This document shows, one piece after another, positions 25,912-35,311 of a stretch of DNA of 64,000 nucleotides. The stretch lies in contig DATMRW010000027.1 of assembly GCA_035565775.1 (NCBI GenBank), forward strand, positions 124,001-188,000. The letters run 5' to 3'. Each line of letters begins with the position of its first letter. Within the stretch, counting starts at the first letter, position 1. This DNA comes from PRO6 sp035565775. Its GTDB lineage: Bacteria > Pseudomonadota > Alphaproteobacteria > Rhizobiales > Xanthobacteraceae. The notes beneath the pieces were generated by a model. That model was not told the origin of the DNA and did no database searches. It saw only the letters and a program-made list of their open reading frames with translations. The position numbers and the translations under genes are program-made.

Positions 25912-28614
25912 TCACAGAGAGCGCTGGATGCTTTCCACGCGATAGCATTCGATCACGTCGCCAGGGCGCATATCCTGATAGCTCTCGAACGACATACCGC
26001 ATTCCATGCCGCTCGTGACTTCCTTGACGTCGTCCTTGAAGCGCTTGAGCTGCGAGAGCTTGCCTTCGTGGATGACGACGTTGTCGCGGATGAGGCGAAC
26101 GTGGGCGCCGCGTTCCACGGTGCCATCGGTGACGCGGCAGCCGGCGATCTTGCCGACCTTGGTGATGTTGAACACTTCCAGGATCTGGGCATTGCCGAGC
26201 ATGGTTTCGCGGAGCGTCGGCGCAAGCAGGCCCGACATCGCCTTCTTCACGTCATCCACGAGGTCGTAGATGATGTTGTAGTAGCGGATCTCGATGCCAT
26301 CGCGCTTGGCGGCGTCAGCCGCCTCCTTGTGCGCGCGGACGTTGAAGCCGATGATCGCGGCGTTGAAGCCGCCGGCCAGCGTCACGTCGGACTCGCTGAT
26401 GCCGCCGACGCCGGCGTGCAGCACGCGGGCCGCGACCTCGTCGGTGCCGAGCTTCTCGAGCGAGCCGATGATCGCCTCCAGCGTGCCCTGCACGTCGGCC
26501 TTGATGATCAGCGGGAACTCCTTGCGGCCCGACGTCTTGAGCTGCGACATCATCTGCTCGAGCGAGCCGCGCATGCCGCTGGCGTGCGCCGCCTGCTTCT
26601 CGCGCTTCTGATGGGCGCGGTAGTCGGTGATCTGGCGGGCGCGGGCTTCGTTCTCGACGACGGCGAGGCGATCGCCGGCCTCCGGCGGGCCGTTGAAGCC
26701 GAGCACCTCGACCGGCACCGAGGGGCCGGCGGACTGGATCGCCGCGCCCTGATCGGAGATCAGCGCACGGACGCGGCCCATCTCGGCGCCGGCGACGACG
26801 ATGTCGCCGACCTTGAGGGTGCCGCGCTGAACCAGCACGGTCGCAACCGGACCACGGCCGCGGTCGAGCTTGGCTTCGATCACGGTGCCTTCCGCCGAGC
26901 GATCGGGGTTGGTCTTGAGCTCGAGCAGTTCGGCCTGGAGCGAGATCATCTCCAGCAGCTTGTCGAGATTGGTGCCGACCTTGGCCGACACCTCGACCTC
27001 GACGACATCGCCGCCGAAGGATTCGACCTGAACGTCGTGCTGCAGCAGTTCGGTGCGGACGCGCTCGGGCTTAGCGTCCGGCTTGTCGATCTTGTTGATC
27101 GCAACAATGATCGGCACGCCGGCGGCCTTAGCGTGATTGATGGCTTCGACCGTCTGGGGCATGACGCCGTCATCGGCCGCAACCACGAGCACCACGATGT
27201 CCGTGACCTTGGCGCCGCGCGCACGCATCGCCGAGAAGGCGGCGTGGCCGGGCGTATCGATGAAGGTGATCTTGTCGCCGGTCGGCGAGGTGACCTGATA
27301 GGCGCCGATGTGCTGGGTGATGCCGCCCGCTTCGCCGGAGACCACATTGGCCTTGCGCAGCGCGTCGAGCAGCGAGGTCTTGCCGTGGTCGACGTGACCC
27401 ATGACGGTGACGACCGGCGAGCGCGGCGTCTGATCGGTCTCGTGATCGTCGGCAACGTCGAACAGGCCTTCCTCGACGTCAGAAGCGGCGACGCGCTTGA
27501 CGGTGTGGCCGAGTTCCTCCGCGACCAGCTGGGCGGTGTCGGCGTCGATCACGTCGGTGATCTTCACCATCTGGCCCTGCTTCATCAGGAAGCGAATCAC
27601 GTCCACGGCCCGCTCCGACATACGGTTGGCGAGTTCCTGGATGGTGATGGCCTCGGGGATCGTCACCTCACGGCTGAGCTTTTCCTTCGGCTCGTTGGCG
27701 GCGCCCCCGCGCAGACGCTGGGTGCGGCGACGGAACGAGGCGATCGAGCGCTCGCGCACGTCGTCGGCGGTCAGTGCGGTCACGAGAGTCAGGCGGCCGC
27801 GCTGCTTCTGCGGGCCGGGCTTGGTTGCGGTTTTCGGTGCACTGGCCGGGCGGGCAGCGCCGGGACCGCGGCGCACCTGGCGCGGCGCCTCGTCGTCATC
27901 CGAGCCATCGGCGGCAACGGGTGCAGGCCGTGCAGGCGTGGCGGTGCCGCGGGCCGGCGTGGCGGCGGTTGTCGCCGCAGCCGGGCGGGCTGCTGCCGGA
28001 GCGGGCGTCGCAGGCTTGGCGGCGCCCGCCGGGCGGGCGGCGCCTTCGGCGGTGCCAAAGCGCTTCTCGGCCTCGGCTTCGGCCTTGCGCTTGGCCTCGA
28101 CCTCGACGCGGTGGCGCTCTTCCTCGGCCTTCTTGCGCGCCTCGGCGGCCTCGCGCTCGGCCTGCTCGGCCTTTTCGCGGGCGGCGCGGCGGAGGGCTTC
28201 TTCCTCGGCCAGGCGGCGCTCTTCGATCTCGCGCAAGCGCGAATCCGCCAGCGCCGCGGCACGGGCGTTGCGCTCTTCCTCGGTCAGCGAACGTAGCACG
28301 ACGCCGGAGCCGCGCTGCGGCGGAGCCGGGCGGTTCGAGCGCTGCTGCTGTTGCTGCGGCGGACGGGACGGCGGTGCGGACGGGCGCGCCGGAGCGGCTG
28401 CGGGCGCGGCGGCCTCGCGGGCCGGCGCCTCTGGCGTGGAGCCGGGCGCGTCACCGCCGACCCGGCGTTTACCGCGTTTTTCCACGACCACCTGTTTGGT
28501 GCGTCCATGGCTGAAACTCTGACGCACCGTGCCTTCGACGCGCGGCTTCAGCGTCAAGGTTTTCGACGGTTGGACGCTCAGCGTCTTGTCGCCAGGGTTT
28601 TTGTTATCAACCAT
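25912..28614 (-). CDS. infB: Translation initiation factor IF-2
   Basis: The 900-residue GTPase places fMet-tRNA on the 30S subunit. The N-terminal third is low-complexity Ala/Pro/Glu/Arg (charged coiled-coil-like stretch with EERRLAEEEALRRAAREKAEQ), as in other alphaproteobacteria. The IF2_N-type segment (REVTIPEAITIQELANRM) precedes the G domain with VMGHVDHGKT near residue 405, DTPGHAAF and NKIDKPDA. Domains II to IV follow and end in ECYRVESIQRSL. It begins 8 bp after the ylxR stop. Confidence 0.97.
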   Translation of the reverse strand: MVDNKNPGDKTLSVQPSKTLTLKPRVEGTVRQSFSHGRTKQVVVEKRGKRRVGGDAPGSTPEAPAREAAAPAAAPARPSAPPSRPPQQQQQRSNRPAPPQRGSGVVLRSLTEEERNARAAALADSRLREIEERRLAEEEALRRAAREKAEQAEREAAEARKKAEEERHRVEVEAKRKAEAEAEKRFGTAEGAARPAGAAKPATPAPAAARPAAATTAATPARGTATPARPAPVAADGSDDDEAPRQVRRGPGAARPASAPKTATKPGPQKQRGRLTLVTALTADDVRERSIASFRRRTQRLRGGAANEPKEKLSREVTIPEAITIQELANRMSERAVDVIRFLMKQGQMVKITDVIDADTAQLVAEELGHTVKRVAASDVEEGLFDVADDHETDQTPRSPVVTVMGHVDHGKTSLLDALRKANVVSGEAGGITQHIGAYQVTSPTGDKITFIDTPGHAAFSAMRARGAKVTDIVVLVVAADDGVMPQTVEAINHAKAAGVPIIVAINKIDKPDAKPERVRTELLQHDVQVESFGGDVVEVEVSAKVGTNLDKLLEMISLQAELLELKTNPDRSAEGTVIEAKLDRGRGPVATVLVQRGTLKVGDIVVAGAEMGRVRALISDQGAAIQSAGPSVPVEVLGFNGPPEAGDRLAVVENEARARQITDYRAHQKREKQAAHASGMRGSLEQMMSQLKTSGRKEFPLIIKADVQGTLEAIIGSLEKLGTDEVAARVLHAGVGGISESDVTLAGGFNAAIIGFNVRAHKEAADAAKRDGIEIRYYNIIYDLVDDVKKAMSGLLAPTLRETMLGNAQILEVFNITKVGKIAGCRVTDGTVERGAHVRLIRDNVVIHEGKLSQLKRFKDDVKEVTSGMECGMSFESYQDMRPGDVIECYRVESIQRSL

Positions 28615-28622
28615 TCAATATC

Positions 28623-29339
28623 CTAATCATGTTCCGGAGTGCCTTGCGGCACTGGCCTGCCTGTCAATTTTGTTGCCGTGGCGTAGGATTCCTCGCCATC
28701 GGAGCTCCGGTATTGGACCAGAGTCTGGCAGCGCGACAGGACCGTTCCATTCGTCGGGCCCACTGTCAGCGCAGCATGTATCACATTTGATCGGCCGAGT
28801 GCCAAATCCAATTGATCAGAACTCAGGAGATCGATGACCGGAAAGTCGTCGGCCGCGCCGCGCCGGTGCTGGCGGGCGACCGCCTGAAGTTTGCGGATGC
28901 CGTCGGCGGCCCCGTCCGAGGCATGGATCAGGGCGGTCGCCTGACCCTCGGTCAGCGCGCGCTCGACCTTGGCGAAGCCGCTGACTACTTGCCGGGCCTT
29001 CGCCGCCATGGCGAGGGCATCGATGAGGCTTTGTACGAGAAGCTGTTCGGTGAGGTCGGCGAGGGCCGGGGAAACCGTAACCTTGCGCTTGAAACCCTTG
29101 CCGAAAACGCCGCGCTTGGTGGCCTCGCGGACCGCGGCCCGCGAAGCGGAGATCCACAACCCCCGGCCAGGCAGCTTGCGCTTGAGGTCGGGGGTGACGT
29201 CGCCGGCCGGGCCGACGACGAAGCGGATCAGTTGCTCAATCGGAGCGACCTGCCGCGACAGCGCGCACATCCGCTCGGTCCCAGGCCGGGCGGCCCGGGG
29301 TCCGTTGTCCAGATCTGCTGCAGTCGCAATAGTCAGCAT
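28623..29339 (-). CDS. YlxR-like (DUF448) RNA-binding protein
   Basis: The 238-residue protein has an N-terminal YlxR fold, with ERMCALSRQVAPIEQLIRFVVGP and LPGRGLWISASRAAVREATKRGVFGKGFKRK. An extended C-terminal region resembling an L7Ae-like fold follows (LIDALAMAAKARQVVSGFAKVERAL). YlxR proteins bind RNA and lie in the nusA-infB operon across bacteria; the precise role is unsettled. Spacing of 15 bp from nusA and 8 bp to infB shows it is an operon member. Confidence 0.88.
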   Translation of the reverse strand: MLTIATAADLDNGPRAARPGTERMCALSRQVAPIEQLIRFVVGPAGDVTPDLKRKLPGRGLWISASRAAVREATKRGVFGKGFKRKVTVSPALADLTEQLLVQSLIDALAMAAKARQVVSGFAKVERALTEGQATALIHASDGAADGIRKLQAVARQHRRGAADDFPVIDLLSSDQLDLALGRSNVIHAALTVGPTNGTVLSRCQTLVQYRSSDGEESYATATKLTGRPVPQGTPEHD

Positions 29340-29354
29340 CCGTAGGCATTTCCT

Positions 29355-31010
29355 TTACGCCGAATGATGAGTATCTGCGCCCGACCCGGAATCCTCCGAG
29401 GTCTCGGCGGCTTCGTCAGACTCCGCGCCGGCATCCTGCGCAGGCTTTGCGATGTCGGCCTCAGTGACCCATCCGGCCACCAGCCGTGCCTGCATGATCA
29501 AATATTCGGCCTCGTCGCGCGTCAGGTCAAAGCCATCGAGGATGCCCGGGAACTTGGTCGGCTCGCTGCCTTCCTTGCGTTCCACCCAGCCGATCAGATC
29601 GTCGGTGGCGCAGCCTGCCAGATCCTCGACCGTCTTGATGTCGTTTTCACCGAACGCCACCAGCATTTTCGACGACACGCCCGGCACCGTGGCAAGCGCG
29701 TCCTCGACGCCGAGTTCCTTGCGCTTGGCCTCGAGCTCGATTTCGAGTTGCTCGAGATATTCACGCGCACGGCTCTGCAATTCTTCCGCGGTTTCCTCGT
29801 CGAAGCCTTCGATGCCCGCAAGCTCCGGGAGATCCACGAAGGCAAGCTCTTCGACCGAGTTGAAGCCCTCGGAGGCGAGGAGCTGGCCAACCACCTCGTC
29901 GACGTTCAGGGCTTCCATGAACAAGCGGGTGGAGTTCTCAAAGTCGGCCTGACGACGCTCGGATTCTTCCTGCTCGGTCAGAATGTCGATGTCCCAGCCG
30001 GTGAGCTGCGACGCCAGACGCACGTTCTGGCCGCGACGGCCGATCGCAAGAGACAATTGGGTATCGGGGACGACAACTTCAATACGTTCGCGGTCCTCGT
30101 CGATCACGACCTTGGCGACTTCCGCCGGCGCGAGCGCGTTGACGACGAAGGTCGCGATGTCCTGCGACCACGGAATGATGTCGATCTTTTCGCCCTGGAG
30201 CTCGTTCACCACGGCCTGCACACGGGAACCGCGCATGCCGACGCAGGCGCCGACCGGATCAACAGAGGAGTCGCGCGAGATCACGCCGATCTTGGCGCGC
30301 GAGCCCGGATCGCGGGCGACCGCCTTGATCTCGACGATGCCGTCGTAGATTTCCGGCACTTCCTGCGCAAACAGTTTTGCCATGAACTGGGGATGGGTGC
30401 GCGACAGGAAGATCTGCGGGCCGCGGGCTTCGCGGCGCACGTCGAAGACATAGGCGCGGATCCGGTCGCCGTTGCGGAAAACTTCGCGCGGCAGCATTTC
30501 GTCACGGCGGACGATGGCTTCGCCGCGGCCGAGATCGACGATCACGCTGCCATACTCGACGCGCTTGACGACGCCGTTGACGATGTCGCCGATGCGGTCC
30601 TTGAACTCCTGATACTGGCGGTCACGCTCGGCGTCGCGCACCTTCTGCACGATCACCTGCTTGGCGGACTGCGCCGCGATGCGGCCATATTCCAGCGGGG
30701 GCAGGGTGTCGGCGATGGTGTCGCCGATCTGCGCGCCGGGGTTGGCGCGGCGGGCGTCATCGAGCGAAATCTGGTTGGCCGGGTTCTCGACCTGCTCGAC
30801 CACCAGCATGTGGCGGGTCAGTTGGAGCTGGCCGGTCTTGGGATGGATCTCGGCGTGCACGTCGGTCTCGGTGCCGTAGCGTGCGCGCGCGGCCTTTGCG
30901 ATCGCGTCTTCCATCGCCGAAATAACGATGGAGCGGTCGATAGACTTCTCACGCGCAACGGCTTCCGCGATCTGCAAAAGCTCGAGCTTGTTGGCGCTGA
31001 CAGCTGCCAT
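29355..31010 (-). CDS. nusA: Transcription termination/antitermination factor NusA
   Basis: The 551-residue protein binds RNA polymerase and modulates pausing, termination and antitermination. Order: N-terminal polymerase-binding domain (LLQIAEAVAREKSIDRSIVISAMEDAI), S1 domain, KH1 and KH2 (GACVGMRGSRVQAVVNELQGEKIDI; IGRRGQNVRLASQLTGWDI), then helix-hairpin-helix repeats in the acidic C-terminus. It starts 3 bp after the rimP stop. Confidence 0.97.
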   Translation of the reverse strand: MAAVSANKLELLQIAEAVAREKSIDRSIVISAMEDAIAKAARARYGTETDVHAEIHPKTGQLQLTRHMLVVEQVENPANQISLDDARRANPGAQIGDTIADTLPPLEYGRIAAQSAKQVIVQKVRDAERDRQYQEFKDRIGDIVNGVVKRVEYGSVIVDLGRGEAIVRRDEMLPREVFRNGDRIRAYVFDVRREARGPQIFLSRTHPQFMAKLFAQEVPEIYDGIVEIKAVARDPGSRAKIGVISRDSSVDPVGACVGMRGSRVQAVVNELQGEKIDIIPWSQDIATFVVNALAPAEVAKVVIDEDRERIEVVVPDTQLSLAIGRRGQNVRLASQLTGWDIDILTEQEESERRQADFENSTRLFMEALNVDEVVGQLLASEGFNSVEELAFVDLPELAGIEGFDEETAEELQSRAREYLEQLEIELEAKRKELGVEDALATVPGVSSKMLVAFGENDIKTVEDLAGCATDDLIGWVERKEGSEPTKFPGILDGFDLTRDEAEYLIMQARLVAGWVTEADIAKPAQDAGAESDEAAETSEDSGSGADTHHSA

Positions 31011-31013
31011 GGT

Positions 31014-31751
31014 TCAGTCTCCCTCGTGATGACTTTTGCGCCGCGTTTCGTCGGCAGCAAGGCGGTGCTGTTTGGTATTTTTCGGCGCGGGGCGCTTGCG
31101 CGGCGCAGCCTTCTTCGGAGCGGCCGCAGCTTCATCCCCGTCGTCGGCTTCGCCTGCGGCGCGGCGCGCTTCGCGCTCGGCGGCCTTGCCCTTGCGCAAG
31201 GCTTCTTCGATCAGCTCGTCGGTCAGCACCATTTTGGCATCGCCGATGTCCTGCATCAAAAGCACGACTTCGGGATCGTCGCCCTCGCGCGCATCATCGC
31301 GCAAAATGCGTACGCCGTCGCCTTCGACGCCAAGGATCGTTCCGCGAAACCGCTTGCGGCCTTCATGGGCCACCGCCATTTCGATTTTCACGAGATGGCC
31401 GTTGTGGCGCTCGAAGTCGGAGCGGCGCACCAACGGGCGGTCGATGCCGGGCGACGAGATTTCCAGACGATAGGCGCGGTCGATCGGGTCGTTGATGTCG
31501 AGCACCGGCGACAGCGCCTTCGAGATGTCCTCGCAGTCGTCGATGGTCAAGGTGCCGTCGGGACGCTCGGCCATCACCTGCACGGTGCAGCCGGCTTCGG
31601 CGGAAATCTTGATGCGGACAAGGCGATAGCCCAGGCCTTGCAGCACGGGTTCGGCAATCGCCGCGACGCGCGCAGCAAGCCCCGGCTCAACAATGAGGCG
31701 CGGTTCGGCCAGCAAATCGGCATCCATCGACGGAATATTTGGATCGGTCAT
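31014..31751 (-). CDS. rimP: Ribosome maturation factor RimP
   Basis: The 245-residue protein is needed for 30S assembly. The N-terminal RimP domain (VLQGLGYRLVRIKISAEAGCTVQVMAER) and EISSPGIDRPLVRRSDFERHNG are family landmarks. The last 60 residues are a basic Lys/Arg/Ala tail (KKAAPRKRPAPKNTKQ) typical of rhizobial forms. It is the first gene of rimP-nusA-ylxR-infB-rbfA-truB-rpsO. The 248 bp before it contains the trmB terminator and presumably the operon promoter, which is not obvious. Confidence 0.94.
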   Translation of the reverse strand: MTDPNIPSMDADLLAEPRLIVEPGLAARVAAIAEPVLQGLGYRLVRIKISAEAGCTVQVMAERPDGTLTIDDCEDISKALSPVLDINDPIDRAYRLEISSPGIDRPLVRRSDFERHNGHLVKIEMAVAHEGRKRFRGTILGVEGDGVRILRDDAREGDDPEVVLLMQDIGDAKMVLTDELIEEALRKGKAAEREARRAAGEADDGDEAAAAPKKAAPRKRPAPKNTKQHRLAADETRRKSHHEGD

Positions 31752-31844
31752 GCCAGTATCGGCGTCTGCACGAGACGCTAGCTGAGAACCGGTCGATTTG
31801 CGGAGCGAGCCCGGAGACGCGATCCGAGCGGCCGGTTCATGTCA

Positions 31845-31882
31845 TAAAAAAGAGCGGGTCCCGGGGGGCCCACTCTCACGGC
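31845..31882 (-). terminator. Rho-independent terminator after trmB
   Basis: Read leftwards, GAGTGGG...CCCGCTC forms a GC-rich stem around a CC-rich loop and ends in TTTTTT (forward-strand AAAAAA at 31846-31851). It separates trmB from the rimP operon. Confidence 0.85.
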
Positions 31883-31999
31883 GCGATCATAAAGATCGTA
31901 TGAGACGTTATAAGTTGCCCCGCTTATAACGCCTTTCCCGTGGCCCGGCAAGGTTATTCGCGGCAGGCCGGCCATTTCCGTCCGGTTCCCGCCGCCGTC

Positions 32000-32722
32000 C
32001 TATCGCCGGCGGAAGATCAGATAGCCGGCCTTGCGGCCCTCGCGCTCGGCTTTGCGGCCGTAGCGGGTCATGGTGTAGCCCGCCCACGGCTTGCGCCAGT
32101 CGTCGGCGCGCTCCGCCGTCCAAGCAAATTCCGGTGATCTTGCCATGTGGAACAGGGTCCAGGCGCAGTAGTCGTCGATATCGCAGACGAACCGGAATTC
32201 GCCGCCGGGGCGGATGACGCGGGCCATTTCCGCGATCGTCTGGTCCTGAACGAAGCGGCGCTTCCAGTGGCGGCGCTTCGGCCACGGATCGGGATGGATC
32301 AGGTCGATCCGCGCCAGCGAGGCGGTCGGCGCCCAGGCCAGAAGTTCGGCGGCGTCGCCCGCGATCAGGCGGATGTTTTTCGTCTGGTGTGCGTCGATCT
32401 GGCCAAGGATCTTGGCCATGCCGTTGACGTAAGGCTCGCAGCCGATGAAACCGGTGTCCGGAAAGGCCTGCGTCTCGGCGATCAGGTGCTCGCCGCCGCC
32501 GAAGCCGATTTCGAGCCGCACTTCGCCGACCGGCACCGCGAACAGCGCGGTCAGTTTTTCCGGCGCCGGCGTTGCCATGTCGACCGTGAGCTGCGGCAGC
32601 AGATTGCCGACGAGGTCGGCCTGGCGGTCGCGCAGCTTGTGTCCCTTGCGCCGGCCGAAGAAAGCTCGGGCCGCGCGGGGAAGGTCGGGACTGGCATCGG
32701 CGAATTCGCGATCCGGCATCAT
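32000..32722 (-). CDS. trmB: tRNA (guanine-N7-)-methyltransferase TrmB
   Basis: The 240-residue SAM-dependent enzyme methylates G46 in the variable loop of tRNAs. LEIGFGGGEHLI is the SAM loop, and DLIHPDPWPKRRHWKRRFV near residue 150 is the TrmB signature. A basic N-terminal segment (FFGRRKGHKLRDRQ) is typical of the alphaproteobacterial form. Two adjacent ATGs (32722, 32719) are possible starts. Confidence 0.95.
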   Translation of the reverse strand: MMPDREFADASPDLPRAARAFFGRRKGHKLRDRQADLVGNLLPQLTVDMATPAPEKLTALFAVPVGEVRLEIGFGGGEHLIAETQAFPDTGFIGCEPYVNGMAKILGQIDAHQTKNIRLIAGDAAELLAWAPTASLARIDLIHPDPWPKRRHWKRRFVQDQTIAEMARVIRPGGEFRFVCDIDDYCAWTLFHMARSPEFAWTAERADDWRKPWAGYTMTRYGRKAEREGRKAGYLIFRRR

Positions 32723-32953
32723 GAAGCAAAAGTTCCAAAGGTTCGAATGGCGGTCGATCGGGCGCTAAAGGCAAGCAGCCTTTCGCGGCGCTGGCCGACG
32801 TCACGCTTGGGCAGGATGCCATAGCACCGTCGGCGGATTTCTGGAAACCCAGGCGAGAGAGGCATCGGATAGAGCGCGCGAGCTTCCTCCGCCCAAGGCA
32901 GGCGGCTTGATCCGCCAGAGGCGCGCGAACGGCGTTGCCGAAATCCAGGTAAA

Positions 32954-33367
32954 TTACTTCGCCGGGGTCTCGCGGGCCGCGATCTGTTCGACGATGTCGA
33001 CAATGCTGCGGCGAAGCTTAGCGTCCTGAATCTTGGTGAAGGCTCGTGTCAGAGCCAGTCCTTCCGAGGTCGACAGGAAGTCCGAGACATAAGCCGGCGA
33101 GGGAGCCTCGCTGAAGCCATCGGCGCTGACCGAAGCCGTTGGGCCGCCCTCGAAGAGGAACTGCACCGGCACCTGAAGAACATCGGCAATCTGCTGAAGA
33201 CGGCTGGCGCCAATCCGGTTGGTACCTTTTTCGTACTTCTGAACCTGCTGGAAAGTAAGCCCAAGCGCGTCGCCCAGCTTTTCCTGGCTCATCGACAGCA
33301 TGATCCGTCGCATACGGACGCGACTTCCCACATACTTGTCGATGGGGTCTGGGGTCTTGGTCGACAT
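32954..33367 (-). CDS. XRE-family helix-turn-helix regulator, PraR/PhrR-like
   Basis: The 137-residue protein has an N-terminal Cro/CI helix-turn-helix (VGSRVRMRRIMLSMSQEKLGDALGLTFQQVQKYEKGTNR, residues about 13-52) and a short effector-less C-terminal region rich in helix (SFVDIVEQIAARE-like end). This architecture matches rhizobial PraR/PhrR regulators, which affect biofilm, nodulation and stress traits. The targets here are unknown. AGGAGAAAAGTA precedes the ATG. It lies 231 bp upstream of trmB. Confidence 0.8.
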   Translation of the reverse strand: MSTKTPDPIDKYVGSRVRMRRIMLSMSQEKLGDALGLTFQQVQKYEKGTNRIGASRLQQIADVLQVPVQFLFEGGPTASVSADGFSEAPSPAYVSDFLSTSEGLALTRAFTKIQDAKLRRSIVDIVEQIAARETPAK

Positions 33368-33694
33368 TACTTTTCTCCTGGCCCTTCTGCCCTCTATCTA
33401 TGCCCGAAAGTTCCCTTAAAAGCTTTGTTCCTTCGGCATTAAGGACGCGCGCCGAAATCTTGTCTATTGCAGCCGTGCGTTCTTCGCCACTCTCGTCTGC
33501 TAGGTTGCGGTTACGACGCGCTTCGTCCGGGCGTCCACAGGGGGATTCGGGCCGCCACGTGATCGTTGAATTTAGCAACGATCACAATTCCCTGCCGTTC
33601 CTCGTTACCTTCATCACTGGTAAATTTAGTTGGTAAAATTGTTGGGGACGACTTTCGAGAGCGGACAGCGGCGGAACGGAGAAAATTCGCCCTC
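33368..33694. other. 327 bp non-coding region between the XRE gene and the L,D-transpeptidase gene
   Basis: No gene is apparent. It is relatively AT-rich around 33580-33650, where GGTAAATTT and GGTAAAATT are directly repeated 14 bp apart (33619-33641). A 6-bp inverted repeat CCTTAA/TTAAGG (33414-33419, 33439-33444) lies just upstream of the XRE start and could be an autoregulatory site. No convincing -35/-10 pair was identified. Confidence 0.4.
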
Positions 33695-35056
33695 TTACTG
33701 GAAGGAAAACCAGCGCGTGCCGAATGCGCCTGACGTACCCTGCGGTTGCGTTCCGGCGACTGTGGTGCCGCGCGGCTCGGCATTCGCCACGCCCGCCGTC
33801 CGGGGCGCGTCCTTGGCCGCCGACTTGGGCGCCGACTTGGGCGCGGGCCGCTTCTTATCGGCCTGGGCCACGGGCTTGGTCGCGGCTGCCGGGGCTGCGG
33901 CGGGGGCCGGCGCCGATGTCAGGCCCATTTTTTGGGCAAGGCCCGAAAAAAAGTTCGACCCGGACTGGTTAGCTGGCGCGGCAACCCCCGGTTCGGACGT
34001 CACCGGCGAGGCAAAGGCGGTGATCGCCGGCTCCGGCGAGCGCGGCGGATTGACGGTGTCCGGCAGCGAGCCGGAGATGCTCGCATAGGAAGCGTTGGTT
34101 GGCTCCGACAGGCCGGTCGAGCCGTTCGGCAGCTTGGCTGCGAACACCGCATTCATGCCGCCGTCGATGCCGCGATTGAGCGCGACGGTGGGGGTCGCGC
34201 GGGCGAGTTCGGCGATTTTCGAGGCGTCCTCGCGCTCCTTCTCGCGCACCGCCTGGGCAATGTCGTCGGGCACCCGGTAGGCCGGGCAACGGCCGGTCGG
34301 GCTGAAGGACAGCGGCGTACCGCCCTCGCCTTGGGCGTTGAAGACATAGCGGCGCTCGCAGACGTCGACCTTCGGCTCGCGACGCGACACCTCAAAGTGG
34401 TCGTTGCCTTCCTTAAGCATCTTCCAGAACGCCATGTTCTGGTTGTTGCGATGGCGCGCAAAGTTCTGCGGCGTCATGCGGAAGGGGTAGGCCTGCACCT
34501 GGAACGCGCGCTGGCCGCCGAAGAAGGATTCGCGCCCGAGGGCATAGATCTCGGAGATCTGCTCATCGGTCATCGCGTAGCAGCCGCGCGACGAGCAGTC
34601 GCCATGGATCATTAGATGCGAGCCGGTGCGGCCCAGCGACTGATCGAAGGCGTTAGGGTAGCCCATGTTGAAGGAAAGATAGAACGACGACTGCGGGTTC
34701 ATCTGGGCCGGGGTGATCGAATAGAATCCCTCGGGCGCCTGACGGTCGCCTTCCTTGACCTTTGGCCCAAGATCGCCGGACCAGCGGCAGATCGGGTAGG
34801 TCTTGAGCAGGGCGAAATGGCCGGAGCGGTCCTGCTTCCAGACCTCCAGCTCGGCCTCCTGCTTGAACAGACGGATCAGGATCGGAGACTGGGTGTCCAT
34901 CTCCTTCTTCTGGATCTCGGCAACAAGCTTTTCCGGGATAGGCTTCATCGCCTTGGCATTGATGGGGGTGCCGTCGTTCTTGCAGCCCGCCAAAGCGAGG
35001 CTGGTGGCAACCACACACAATGCCGCGTAAGCGCGACCCGACAGTCGAGACTTCAA
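33695..35056 (-). CDS. L,D-transpeptidase (YkuD) lipoprotein
   Basis: The 453-residue lipoprotein has signal peptide and lipobox LSGRAYAALCVVATSLALAGC, so it should be anchored to a periplasmic membrane face. The YkuD catalytic core reads LMIHGDCSSRGCYAMT, with the HxGxxxxxxCxxM-type His and nucleophile Cys. Such enzymes form 3-3 crosslinks or attach proteins to peptidoglycan. The C-terminal 200 residues are Pro/Ala-rich low complexity with KKRPAPKSAPKSAAKD. A TTG at 35054-35056 places the signal peptide at the N-terminus. A GTG start at 35104 is the alternative and adds 16 residues. Confidence 0.85.
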   Translation of the reverse strand: MKSRLSGRAYAALCVVATSLALAGCKNDGTPINAKAMKPIPEKLVAEIQKKEMDTQSPILIRLFKQEAELEVWKQDRSGHFALLKTYPICRWSGDLGPKVKEGDRQAPEGFYSITPAQMNPQSSFYLSFNMGYPNAFDQSLGRTGSHLMIHGDCSSRGCYAMTDEQISEIYALGRESFFGGQRAFQVQAYPFRMTPQNFARHRNNQNMAFWKMLKEGNDHFEVSRREPKVDVCERRYVFNAQGEGGTPLSFSPTGRCPAYRVPDDIAQAVREKEREDASKIAELARATPTVALNRGIDGGMNAVFAAKLPNGSTGLSEPTNASYASISGSLPDTVNPPRSPEPAITAFASPVTSEPGVAAPANQSGSNFFSGLAQKMGLTSAPAPAAAPAAATKPVAQADKKRPAPKSAPKSAAKDAPRTAGVANAEPRGTTVAGTQPQGTSGAFGTRWFSFQ

Positions 35057-35228
35057 AGCAAGAACCCCAAAGCAGATAGGCCAACGATCCCCGAATTCAG
35101 CCACTCATGCCCCAAGCTGTTTAAAGAATTATTAGCCTTAAGCCATAACTCCCGCAACCGAGGCCGGGACGAGCGGTTCCCCTGCAAACTGATGACCAAT
35201 CAAGGGTAAATCAAGGCGAGCGGGTGCA

Positions 35229-35249
35229 CGCCAAAAATGTTTTTTGGCG
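35229..35249. repeat. Perfect AT-rich inverted repeat between accA and the L,D-transpeptidase gene
   Basis: CGCCAAAAA (35229-35237) and TTTTTGGCG (35241-35249) are exact reverse complements around TGT. It may end the accA transcript or be a protein site. No separate T-run follows on the minus strand. Confidence 0.4.
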
Positions 35250-35311
35250 CGGCGGGCTCGATTTTTTCGCGATGCTTAACGCGGCTATCTGCCGGGGCGG
35301 GGCGCCGCCGG

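Noticed and set aside
25906..28296. A 796-codon plus-strand open frame opposite infB
   Set aside because: Antisense to IF-2 with no recognisable fold; the mirrored GC codon bias explains it.
29364..31781. An 805-codon plus-strand open frame opposite nusA and rimP
   Set aside because: Antisense to two conserved genes; no domains.
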